Source: Sphingobacteriaceae bacterium (GTDB taxonomy: Bacteria; Bacteroidota; Bacteroidia; Sphingobacteriales; Sphingobacteriaceae). From it: a stretch of DNA of 5,297 nucleotides. The translations under genes were made by a program, and so were the position numbers. Of the stretch, positions 1-5,297 are shown one piece after another. The notes under the pieces are model-generated. The model saw only the letters and a list, made by a program, of their open reading frames with translations. It searched no databases and was not told the origin of the DNA. The stretch is from NCBI GenBank assembly GCA_947478315.1, contig CANJWF010000096.1, positions 1 to 5,297 on the forward strand, read 5' to 3'. Numbering within the stretch: the stretch's first letter is position 1; each line of letters starts with the position of its first letter.

Positions 1-308
1 AAAAGTTGTCCTAATGTTTTTTCTTGGGGGAAAATTCCATTTTCTTGAAAAAAACGAATGGTATCATCAACTGTCCATTGAGACAATACTGATTTACAAA
101 AATGTTGATTTTCTGATGTAAAGTTTGTTGCATCAACCTCTAAATTGGTATAATTGCATTTTCCGCCACCTGATATTCTAATCTTATTCCCTACTCGATT
201 ATTTTTTTCTAAAATTAATATTCTCTTTCCAATCAGTCCTGCTTGTACAGCACACATCAATCCACAAGCCCCACCACCAATGATTACTGCATCATAATCG
301 GCATACAC
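1..308 (-). CDS. BaiN/HI0933-family FAD-binding oxidoreductase, N-terminal part (runs off left edge)
   Basis: About 102 residues of the N-terminus are visible; the rest lies beyond position 1. Right after the start comes a dinucleotide-binding beta-alpha-beta fold, YDAVIIGGGACGLMCA (residues 5-20), followed by an acidic strand end LILEKN. Next is the family signature GNKIRISGGGKCNYTN (about residues 41-56), which matches the G.K...SGGG.CN.TN block of the HI0933/BaiN flavoproteins. The family is flavin-dependent, and some members reduce C=C bonds in steroid or bile-acid-like compounds. The true substrate of most members, including this one, is unknown. It is probably cytoplasmic, since no signal peptide is seen. 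No ATG lies in frame before the FAD motif, so I chose GTG at 308, three codons ahead of the conserved DYDAVIIGGG. GTG at 335 and TTG at 326 are alternatives. The gene is divergent from fmt. The family call is firm; the start and substrate are not. Confidence 0.85.
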   Translation of the reverse strand, partial: MYADYDAVIIGGGACGLMCAVQAGLIGKRILILEKNNRVGNKIRISGGGKCNYTNLEVDATNFTSENQHFCKSVLSQWTVDDTIRFFQENGIFPQEKTLGQL

Positions 309-344
309 ACTATTGTTGTTAGACAAAATATTCACAGTTTCTCT

Positions 345-352
345 TACTTTTG
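345..352 (+). promoter_or_regulatory. Candidate Bacteroidota -7 promoter element for fmt
   Basis: TACTTTTG matches the TAnnTTTG -7 consensus of Bacteroidota primary-sigma promoters and lies 38 bp before the fmt ATG, which would leave a leader of roughly 30 nt. The nearest upstream TTG (316-318) is about 26 bp away, longer than the usual 17-23 bp, so the -33 half is weak. The call rests on one short motif. Confidence 0.35.
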
Positions 353-390
353 GCCTTGTACGCAAATATCCGCATAAAATCTTTATAGTG

Positions 391-1326
391 ATGAAAATTA
401 TATTTATGGGTACGCCTGACTTTGCAGTGGCGTCTTTAGATGCTTTAGTAAAAGCTGATTTTGACATCGTAGGAGTGGTAACAGCTGTAGATAAGCCTGC
501 TGGACGAGGTCAACTTTTACACGAATCTGCAATAAAAAAATACGCGATAGAGCATGGATTACATTTACTTCAACCGACAAATCTAAAAGACAAAGATTTT
601 TTGACCCATTTGAATAAATTAAATTCTGATTTACAAATAGTCGTGGCTTTTAGAATGCTGCCTCAGGTAGTTTGGGATATGCCTCGCTTAGGAACTATTA
701 ATTTACACGCTTCCCTCCTGCCTCAATATAGGGGTGCTGCTCCTATTAATTGGGCAATTATCAATGGAGAAAAGGAAAGTGGAGTAAGTACTTTTTTTTT
801 AAAGGAAGAAATCGACACTGGTGATATTTTATTATCTGAACGTGTCATTATTGCTGACAATGAAACTGCAGGGTCTTTACATGATAAATTAATGACCGTT
901 GGTGCTCAACTTCTAGTAAATACGGTTGAGTCTATCAGACGTGAAGATTTTAAGGCTCAACCACAAGTAGCCTTATTGGACAAACATCAAAGTTTGAAGC
1001 ATGCTCCCAAAATCTTCAAAAACGATTGTTGCATTAATTGGTTTCGTAGCTGCATAGAGGTTAACAATCAAATTAGAGGATTAAATCCTTATCCTACTGC
1101 CTACACATGGTTTAATGGAAAAAATTTGAAAATATTTTCTACTGAAATATCTGTAGAACATTGTACTAAAATGCCTGGAGAATGGATTAGTGATGGCAAA
1201 AATTATTTAAAATTTGCCTGTGTTGACGGTTTTTTATCTTTAAAAGAGGTTCAACTGGAAGGAAAAAAAAGAATGTTTATATCTGATTTTTTGAGAGGGT
1301 TGAAAGTGTTAAAAGAACATCCTTGA
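391..1326 (+). CDS. fmt: Methionyl-tRNA formyltransferase
   Basis: The protein (311 aa, close to the usual 310-315) transfers a formyl group from 10-formyl-tetrahydrofolate to methionine on initiator tRNA in the cytoplasm, producing the fMet-tRNA used to start translation. The N-terminal Rossmann-type formyltransferase domain begins MKIIFMGTPDFA. It contains the hallmark NLHASLLPQYRGAAPINWAI (residues 104-121) and the IDTGDIL segment (141-147). Catalytic residues by family alignment are N104, H106 and D142, all present. The C-terminal OB-fold-like tRNA-binding domain starts near residue 205 with HAPKIFK and includes IRGLNPYPTAYTW. The frame stays open upstream to an ATG at 313, but ATG 391 begins exactly at the conserved MKIIFMGTP, so the extra 26 residues are unlikely to be translated. 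The gene is divergent from the flavoprotein and convergent with lon, and its last codons form one arm of the shared hairpin. No def (peptide deformylase) gene is adjacent, unlike the def-fmt pairs of many bacteria. Confidence 0.97.
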   Translation: MKIIFMGTPDFAVASLDALVKADFDIVGVVTAVDKPAGRGQLLHESAIKKYAIEHGLHLLQPTNLKDKDFLTHLNKLNSDLQIVVAFRMLPQVVWDMPRLGTINLHASLLPQYRGAAPINWAIINGEKESGVSTFFLKEEIDTGDILLSERVIIADNETAGSLHDKLMTVGAQLLVNTVESIRREDFKAQPQVALLDKHQSLKHAPKIFKNDCCINWFRSCIEVNNQIRGLNPYPTAYTWFNGKNLKIFSTEISVEHCTKMPGEWISDGKNYLKFACVDGFLSLKEVQLEGKKRMFISDFLRGLKVLKEHP

Positions 1327-1352
1327 TTGCAATGATTTGTTCTTTTAACACT
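1305..1352. terminator. Perfect 15-bp inverted repeat, likely bidirectional terminator between fmt and lon
   Basis: AGTGTTAAAAGAACA (1305-1319) and TGTTCTTTTAACACT (1338-1352) are exact reverse complements separated by an 18-nt loop. The left arm is inside the fmt reading frame and the loop contains the fmt stop codon. The right arm ends 21 bp before the lon stop codon. A symmetrical stem between convergent genes is the expected layout for a shared terminator. There is no clean U-run right after either arm, only a T-rich stretch (GATTAATTTGAC, then TTTAGTTTTTAG) on the fmt side, so termination strength is uncertain. mRNA 3'-end protection is an alternative role. Confidence 0.65.
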
Positions 1353-1372
1353 GATTAATTTGACTTTAGTTT

Positions 1373-3829
1373 TTAGTTTGGAATGGCAATCGTTAAAACT
1401 TTATCTGATTTTTCTTCTGTAAGTGCGATTTGAATTACTTCATCCATCCGATTAACGTAATGAAAAGTTAAATCTTCTATATAGGAGGATTTGATTTCAA
1501 GAATATCTTTTTTGTTATCCTTACACAGAATAATTTCTTTTATATTGGCTCTCTTTGCCGCTAATATTTTTTCTTTTATACCTCCTACTGGCAATACTTT
1601 ACCCCTTAGTGTTATTTCTCCAGTCATTGCCAAATATTTTTTCACTTTACGCTGAGTAAAGGCTGAAGTTAAGGCTGTGAGCATTGCTATTCCTGCAGAT
1701 GGACCATCTTTAGGTATTGCTCCTGCTGGTACGTGAATATGAACGTTATAACTATCAAAAATTCGTTGGTCTATTTCAAAAACGGATGCGTTTGCTTTAA
1801 GATAGGCTAATGCAATAGTAGCAGATTCTTTCATAACATCTCCTAGATTACCTGTAATTGTTAAAGAACCTTTACCCTGACTTAGACTGACTTCGATAAA
1901 CAAAATATCGCCCCCGACTTGTGTCCATGCTAAACCTGTAACTACGCCTGGCACATCGTTATTTTCGTATTGTTCCTTATCAAAACGTGGAAATCCTACT
2001 ATTTTTTCTACTTCATCTAATGAGATATTTGACTCGTATTCGTCTTGCATTGCGATTTTAGTTGCAACGCCCCTTACTACGGAACCTAGTGTTTTATCTA
2101 AAGTACGAACTCCTGACTCTCTTGTGTAACCCTCTATCAGCTTCTCTATTACGGCATGAGATATAGATAAATCTGAGGATTTTAAGCCATGTGTTTCTAT
2201 CTGTTTAGGCAGTAAATATTGTTGTGCTATTTCTATTTTCTCCTCAATGGTATAACCGTTTACTTCTAAAATTTCCATTCTGTCTAATAAGGCGGGTTGT
2301 ATTGTCGATAAATTATTGGCAGTAGCAATAAACATCACTTTAGACAAATCGTACTCAAATTCTACATAATTATCTGTAAATGAGTTATTTTGCTCTGGAT
2401 CAAGTACCTCTAATAATGCCGATGATGGATCGCCTCTAAAATCTTGACCCACTTTATCTATTTCATCTAAAATAAATACAGGATTAGAAGAACCTGCTCT
2501 TTTTATAGATTGAATGATTTTTCCAGGCATAGCTCCGATGTAGGTCTTGCGATGTCCACGAATTTCGGCTTCATCTCTCAATCCGCCTAACGCCACTCTG
2601 ACATACTTACGGTCTAACGCTTTGGCTATAGATTTACCAAGAGAGGTTTTTCCTACTCCTGGAGGTCCAACTAAACACAGGATGGGAGCTTTCATATCAT
2701 TTTTCAGCTTCAATACTGCCAAATATTCAATGATGCGTTTTTTTATTTTTTCTATGCCGTAATGATCTTTATCAAGAACTTCTTGAGCATGATGCAAATC
2801 AAAATTATCTTCTGTGTACTCGTTCCATGGTAAATCCAACAAGAGTTCTAAATAATTAACTTGTACAGAATAGTCTGGGGCCATCGGATTCATCCGAGAT
2901 AACTTGGCAAGTTCCTTATCGAAAGCATTTTTATGTTCCTCTGTCCATTTTTTTTCTTGAGCACGTTGCTTAAGATTTTCTAATTCCATATCTGGAGTTT
3001 GCCCTCCGAGTTCTTCTTGAATGGTTTTTAACTGTTGGTTAAGAAAATACTCCCGTTGTTGTTTATCTAAATCGGTACGAACTTTTGACTGTATTTGATT
3101 ACGAAGTTCTAACATCTGAAGTTCTTGCATCAATTGCTCTAATACCATTTTAGCCCTATCTTTTAGGTTCAATGTTTCCAACATTTTTTGTTTATATGCC
3201 ATCTCGGCATTCATATTGGAGGAAACAAAATTGATTAGGAAAGGGGTACTTTCGATATTTTTAATGGCAACCGATGCTTCGGTAGGTATGTTCGGAGAGA
3301 GTTTTATAATTTGCATGGACAAATCTCGAATCGACTCAACCATAGCCTCAAATTCTTCATCTGTATCGGGTCTTATTTCTTCTAATTTAGCAACGGTTGC
3401 TGTGAGATATGGGTCTGTTTGAAGCTGTTCGAGAAGTTTAAAACGGGTTTTACCTTGAATAATAATCATGGTACTCCCATCTGGCATTTGCAATATTTTA
3501 AAAATAGTGGCTACAGTTCCTACTGAATTTAACTGATCAAATGCAGGATCATCGATATTGGGATCGAGTTGCGCCACTACACCGATAGTTTTATCCCCCT
3601 TATAAGCTTCTTTAATTAACTTAATGGACTTATCTCTTGTAACGGTAATAGGTATCACTACTCCTGGAAACAGAACCGTGTTACGAACTGGCAAAACAGG
3701 CAATACATCTGGCAATTCTTCATTGTTCATATCCTCTTCGTCTTGTGAAGACATGAGAGGAAAAAACTCAGTATCCTCACTAATTAATGGCAATGCATTA
3801 TTCATTTCAAATTTCCCAAAACTACTCAT
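1373..3829 (-). CDS. lon: ATP-dependent Lon protease (LonA type)
   Basis: This is a hexameric cytoplasmic AAA+ serine protease that unfolds and degrades misfolded and selected regulatory proteins. The length is 818 aa, somewhat longer than E. coli Lon (784) because of an acidic N-terminal leader. Domain order: leader 1-40; N-terminal LAN substrate-binding domain from LPVLPVRNTVLFPG (about 43-235); coiled-coil-rich helical region (about 218-310); AAA+ module with Walker A GPPGVGKT (388-395), Walker B FILDEID (452-458), sensor-1 N505, arginine finger R517 in ALLDRME and sensor-2 R575 in RESGVR; then the S16 protease domain. Its Ser-Lys dyad is S711 in PKDGPSAG and K754 in GGIKEKILAAK, 43 residues apart as in E. 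coli. All key residues are present, so the enzyme should be active. ATG 3829 is preferred over the adjacent in-frame GTG at 3832; ATG 3805 (MNNALPL) is also possible. The gene is monocistronic in this window, faces a sigma-54-like promoter upstream and converges on fmt. Confidence 0.98.
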   Translation of the reverse strand: MSSFGKFEMNNALPLISEDTEFFPLMSSQDEEDMNNEELPDVLPVLPVRNTVLFPGVVIPITVTRDKSIKLIKEAYKGDKTIGVVAQLDPNIDDPAFDQLNSVGTVATIFKILQMPDGSTMIIIQGKTRFKLLEQLQTDPYLTATVAKLEEIRPDTDEEFEAMVESIRDLSMQIIKLSPNIPTEASVAIKNIESTPFLINFVSSNMNAEMAYKQKMLETLNLKDRAKMVLEQLMQELQMLELRNQIQSKVRTDLDKQQREYFLNQQLKTIQEELGGQTPDMELENLKQRAQEKKWTEEHKNAFDKELAKLSRMNPMAPDYSVQVNYLELLLDLPWNEYTEDNFDLHHAQEVLDKDHYGIEKIKKRIIEYLAVLKLKNDMKAPILCLVGPPGVGKTSLGKSIAKALDRKYVRVALGGLRDEAEIRGHRKTYIGAMPGKIIQSIKRAGSSNPVFILDEIDKVGQDFRGDPSSALLEVLDPEQNNSFTDNYVEFEYDLSKVMFIATANNLSTIQPALLDRMEILEVNGYTIEEKIEIAQQYLLPKQIETHGLKSSDLSISHAVIEKLIEGYTRESGVRTLDKTLGSVVRGVATKIAMQDEYESNISLDEVEKIVGFPRFDKEQYENNDVPGVVTGLAWTQVGGDILFIEVSLSQGKGSLTITGNLGDVMKESATIALAYLKANASVFEIDQRIFDSYNVHIHVPAGAIPKDGPSAGIAMLTALTSAFTQRKVKKYLAMTGEITLRGKVLPVGGIKEKILAAKRANIKEIILCKDNKKDILEIKSSYIEDLTFHYVNRMDEVIQIALTEEKSDKVLTIAIPN

Positions 3830-3873
3830 CACTTAAATTTATCAAAAATTATAGACATTAAACTTCGAAGACT

Positions 3874-3889
3874 AGCAATTGTCATGCCA
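3874..3889 (-). promoter_or_regulatory. Sigma-54-type (-24/-12) promoter candidate for lon
   Basis: Read on the minus strand the site is TGGCATGACAATTGCT. Against the RpoN consensus TGGCACGNNNNTTGCW it has one mismatch (T for C), and the invariant GG and GC are separated by exactly 10 bp. A preceding C also fits the consensus. The predicted start of transcription is near 3863, giving lon a leader of about 34 nt. No equally good TAnnTTTG promoter is seen between this site and the lon start. No activator-binding repeat is recognised with certainty. The presence of rpoN in this genome cannot be checked from the window. Confidence 0.55.
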
Positions 3890-3980
3890 GCTTGTAACAA
3901 AAAGCAAATAGAATGACAAAATATCAGTTTGGGCTTACGTGACTTTTTTTGAAATGTTTTTTTAAAGAAACAAAAAATTG

Positions 3981-3988
3981 TATGTTTG
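3981..3988 (+). promoter_or_regulatory. Bacteroidota -7 promoter element for tRNA-Met
   Basis: TATGTTTG is an exact match to TAnnTTTG and lies 25 bp upstream of the first tRNA nucleotide, which would give a short 5' leader of about 15-20 nt for RNase P to remove. The expected -33 TTG is not evident at the right distance; the region is T-rich (3944-3963), with TTTG at 3948-3951 about 29 bp away. Confidence 0.6.
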
Positions 3989-4013
3989 CAACCGTCATTA
4001 CGATTAAAAGTTC

Positions 4014-4087
4014 GGCGGGGTAGCTCAGATGGTTAGAGCGTAGGATTCATAACCCTAAGGTCGGCAGTTCGATTCTGCTCCCCGCTA
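4014..4087 (+). tRNA. tRNA-Met(CAU), elongator type
   Basis: A 74-nt cloverleaf can be folded by hand. The acceptor stem is GGCGGGG / CCCCGCT (the first pair is G-U) with discriminator A73. The D arm is GCTC...GAGC, the anticodon loop is TTCATAA with CAU at positions 34-36, and the T arm is GGCAG-TTCGATT-CTGCT. The CCA end is not encoded. It lacks initiator features: there is no C1-A72 mismatch and no three G-C pairs at the base of the anticodon stem. Pairs 4-69 and 5-68 are G-C rather than the C-G pairs of lysidine-modified tRNA-Ile(CAU). Elongator methionine tRNA is therefore the best call. The closing pair of the anticodon stem is A31-C39, a mismatch. The gene is divergent from lon. Confidence 0.93.
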
Positions 4088-4195
4088 CTTTCTCCTTCTT
4101 TAATTACGGTCGGTATTACTTTAATGACCATCTACACTAAATGGATGGCATATTCTGACGCAAGCTAAAATCAATGGACTTCTTAACAAAGTAAC

Positions 4196-4756
4196 ATGAA
4201 ATTCTTACTAGATACGTTGGAGCATTTCGGGGTTCTGTCTGATACTTGTAAACAAGAACTATTGGGCAAAGTAAAATCTAAAGTTATCGAGAAGGGAAAC
4301 ATGCTTACTTACTCCGAAGAAACGTGCAACGAACTTTATTTAATTGAAAGAGGATGCTTAAGGGGCTTTTATTTTAAAGATTCAGCGAATATTACTAATT
4401 GGATTCATCTAGACGGAATGTTTGCTACTTCGTCGAGTTTTTTCACGCGTACAGCCAATCACGAAGCTATTGAAGCATTGGAAACCAGCTCTTTACTATT
4501 TATTAATTTCAAGGATTTAAACGAACTTCAATGTCAATTTCCAGAAATTTTACACATTAGGCTGTTGATTACTGAATTTTATTTTGCCAAACTAGAGGCT
4601 CATTTACTAATGCTAAGATTACAAACAGCAAAACAGCGTTACGAAAGTTTATTAAAAAATGAATCACAACTTATTAATCGTGTTCCTCTCTTTTACATCG
4701 CTTCTTACTTGGGAATGACTCCTGTTACCTTGAGTAGAATTCGAGGTCAATGTTGA
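4196..4756 (+). CDS. Crp/Fnr-family transcriptional regulator, short Bacteroidota type
   Basis: A 186-aa predicted cytoplasmic DNA-binding regulator. Residues about 25-110 form a cyclic-nucleotide-binding-like beta barrel (MLTYSEETCNELYLIERGCLRGFYF). Residues about 112-155 form the long dimerisation helix, and RVPLFYIASYLGMTPVTLSRIR (about 162-183) holds the helix-turn-helix. The protein ends right after the recognition helix with no wing, which is normal for this Bacteroidota subfamily and not a truncation. The phosphate-binding GE..R(S/T)A cassette that contacts cAMP in E. coli CRP is not recognisable, so cAMP is an unlikely effector; the true ligand is unknown. It has no N-terminal cysteine cluster for an FNR-type iron-sulfur centre. 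The start ATG at 4196 fits the family N-terminus. It lies 108 bp after tRNA-Met with no clear promoter or terminator between, and 97 bp before the receptor-like gene, which is the nearest candidate target. Confidence 0.9.
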   Translation: MKFLLDTLEHFGVLSDTCKQELLGKVKSKVIEKGNMLTYSEETCNELYLIERGCLRGFYFKDSANITNWIHLDGMFATSSSFFTRTANHEAIEALETSSLLFINFKDLNELQCQFPEILHIRLLITEFYFAKLEAHLLMLRLQTAKQRYESLLKNESQLINRVPLFYIASYLGMTPVTLSRIRGQC

Positions 4757-4758
4757 CC
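4745..4758. repeat. Dyad GGTCAA-TG-TTGACC over the stop codon of the Crp-like gene
   Basis: The 6-bp arms are perfect reverse complements around a 2-bp centre, and the site overlaps the TGA stop at 4754-4756. The 2-nt centre is too small for an RNA hairpin using all six pairs, so a protein-binding dyad is as plausible as a structural role. It lies about 95 bp before the downstream start codon. It is neither the classical CRP (TGTGA-N6-TCACA) nor the FNR (TTGAT-N4-ATCAA) site. Confidence 0.35.
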
Positions 4759-4813
4759 AAAAGATAACCTGGTTTTCTTATCATTTGTTAATTTATTACT
4801 TGCAAAGACACGA

Positions 4814-4821
4814 TATTTTTG
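4814..4821 (+). promoter_or_regulatory. Candidate -7 promoter element for the receptor-like gene
   Basis: TATTTTTG matches TAnnTTTG and lies 32 bp before the chosen ATG at 4854. An upstream TTTG (4784-4787) is 26 bp away, longer than the usual spacer. If used, transcription would begin around 4826-4830, which favours ATG 4854 over ATG 4836 as the start codon. Confidence 0.35.
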
Positions 4822-4853
4822 TGCTGTAAAATTTAATGATAAAAATTGGAATC

Positions 4854-5297
4854 ATGTTAAGCAAGGGTAAAATACACATTAAAGTTAATGTTTGCGGCTT
4901 CTTACGTATATGCCTAAATACGATTTGCTGCTTTGGAGTATTATCGATATCTCCAGTAAATGCAAAAGATACATTCCAAACCATTAGAGGACAAATTGTC
5001 GAAAAAATTTCTCAAACACCCATCAAGGGGGCTTCACTAATTTTACAAACCGAAGAAAAAACTCAAAATTCTACCAGTAATGAACAGGGAGATTTTCGGT
5101 TTATTAAAGTTCCAACAGGACGGCATTTGTTACGTGTGGTTGCTATTGGATTTAAAGCCCAAAACATTCCAGTTATACTTATTTCAGGGAAAGAACTGAT
5201 TTTAAATATTGAGCTAGAAGAATCGATATCTGAACTCAAAGAAATTATTGTAAAAAGTTCTGATAAAACACGTGCTATCAATGAAATGAGCTCTATC
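4854..5297 (+). CDS. Secreted carboxypeptidase-regulatory-like domain protein, probable TonB-dependent receptor N-terminus (runs off right edge)
   Basis: The visible 148 residues open with a basic N-region (lysines at 4, 6 and 10, arginine 18), a hydrophobic stretch ICLNTICCFGVLSIS and a VNA-KD site near residue 37 that looks like a signal peptidase I cut. Residues about 44-124 match the carboxypeptidase-regulatory-like beta-sandwich: IRGQIVEKISQTPIKGASL, then NEQGDFRFIKVPTGRHLLRV and IGFKAQ, ending in LILNIELEE. The next segment, ELKEIIVKSSDK...AINEMSSI, resembles the join between this domain and the plug domain of Bacteroidota outer-membrane TonB-dependent proteins. The barrel lies beyond the window, so the transported substrate cannot be inferred. 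A membrane-anchored surface protein with the same domain is the alternative. A second in-frame ATG lies at 4836, after a TAA at 4827; 4854 is preferred for leader spacing. The gene lies 97 bp after the Crp-like regulator, on the same strand. Confidence 0.8.
   Translation, partial: MLSKGKIHIKVNVCGFLRICLNTICCFGVLSISPVNAKDTFQTIRGQIVEKISQTPIKGASLILQTEEKTQNSTSNEQGDFRFIKVPTGRHLLRVVAIGFKAQNIPVILISGKELILNIELEESISELKEIIVKSSDKTRAINEMSSI

Noticed and set aside
313..390. Upstream extension of fmt by 26 residues from ATG 313
   Set aside because: The conserved fmt N-terminus MKIIFMGTPDFA begins exactly at ATG 391, the extension resembles no family N-terminus, and it would nearly reach the start of the divergent flavoprotein gene.
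2547..3836. Open frames of about 70 codons on the plus strand at 2547-2762, 3216-3422 and 3624-3836
   Set aside because: They lie antisense to strongly conserved lon coding sequence and show no domain or family resemblance.
4014..4087. tRNA-Met as a mobile-element attachment site
   Set aside because: No repeat of the tRNA 3' end, integrase or other mobile gene is seen in the window.
4128..4148. CCATC...GATGG stem after tRNA-Met as a terminator
   Set aside because: A 5-bp stem with an 11-nt loop and no following U-tract; consistent with chance.
4124..4168. A 14-codon open frame between tRNA-Met and the regulator
   Set aside because: Very short, with no ribosome-binding signal and no sign of attenuation or leader-peptide design.
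4763..4782. GATAA...TTATC stem after the regulator gene as a terminator
   Set aside because: Only five mostly A-T pairs with a 10-nt loop and no following T-run; too weak to call.
4796..5281. Open frames on the minus strand at 4796-4984 and 5063-5281
   Set aside because: They are antisense to the signal peptide and regulatory-like domain of the receptor-like gene, whose plus-strand reading is clearly the meaningful one.

Overview
The window comes from an AT-rich member of the Bacteroidota. Several things point there: a short Crp/Fnr-type regulator ending in an IASYLG.TP.TLSRIR helix-turn-helix with no wing, a secreted protein whose N-terminus is a carboxypeptidase-regulatory-like domain of the kind that precedes Bacteroidota TonB-dependent receptors, TAnnTTTG-type -7 promoter elements, and few Shine-Dalgarno sequences. 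The order or genus cannot be read from this sequence.

Layout, left to right. Positions 1-308 (minus strand) hold the N-terminal third of a BaiN/HI0933-type flavoprotein that runs off the left edge. A gap of 82 bp separates it from the divergent fmt gene (391-1326, plus), which encodes methionyl-tRNA formyltransferase. fmt converges on lon (1373-3829, minus), the ATP-dependent protease. The 46-bp junction carries a perfect 15-bp inverted repeat whose left arm lies inside the fmt coding region, and it probably ends transcription from both sides. Upstream of lon is a 184-bp divergent intergenic region. It contains a near-consensus -24/-12 (sigma-54-type) promoter facing lon, and a TAnnTTTG promoter facing an elongator tRNA-Met(CAU) gene at 4014-4087. 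A Crp/Fnr-like regulator follows at 4196-4756. Last is the start of a signal-peptide-bearing, probably TonB-dependent outer-membrane protein at 4854-5297, cut by the right edge.

How the genes relate. fmt and tRNA-Met both belong to methionine use in translation, but the tRNA here is the elongator and not the initiator that Fmt formylates, so their proximity is probably coincidental. lon is a stand-alone protein quality-control gene. The regulator and the receptor-like gene lie in tandem 97 bp apart and could be a regulator-target pair, though nothing in the sequence proves it.

No stretch longer than about 300 bp lacks a gene. I see no mobile element, CRISPR array, phage gene or defence cassette, and most of the window is ordinary chromosomal housekeeping. 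The points most worth a second look are the sigma-54-like promoter in front of lon, the shared fmt/lon hairpin, and the dyad at the end of the Crp-like gene.
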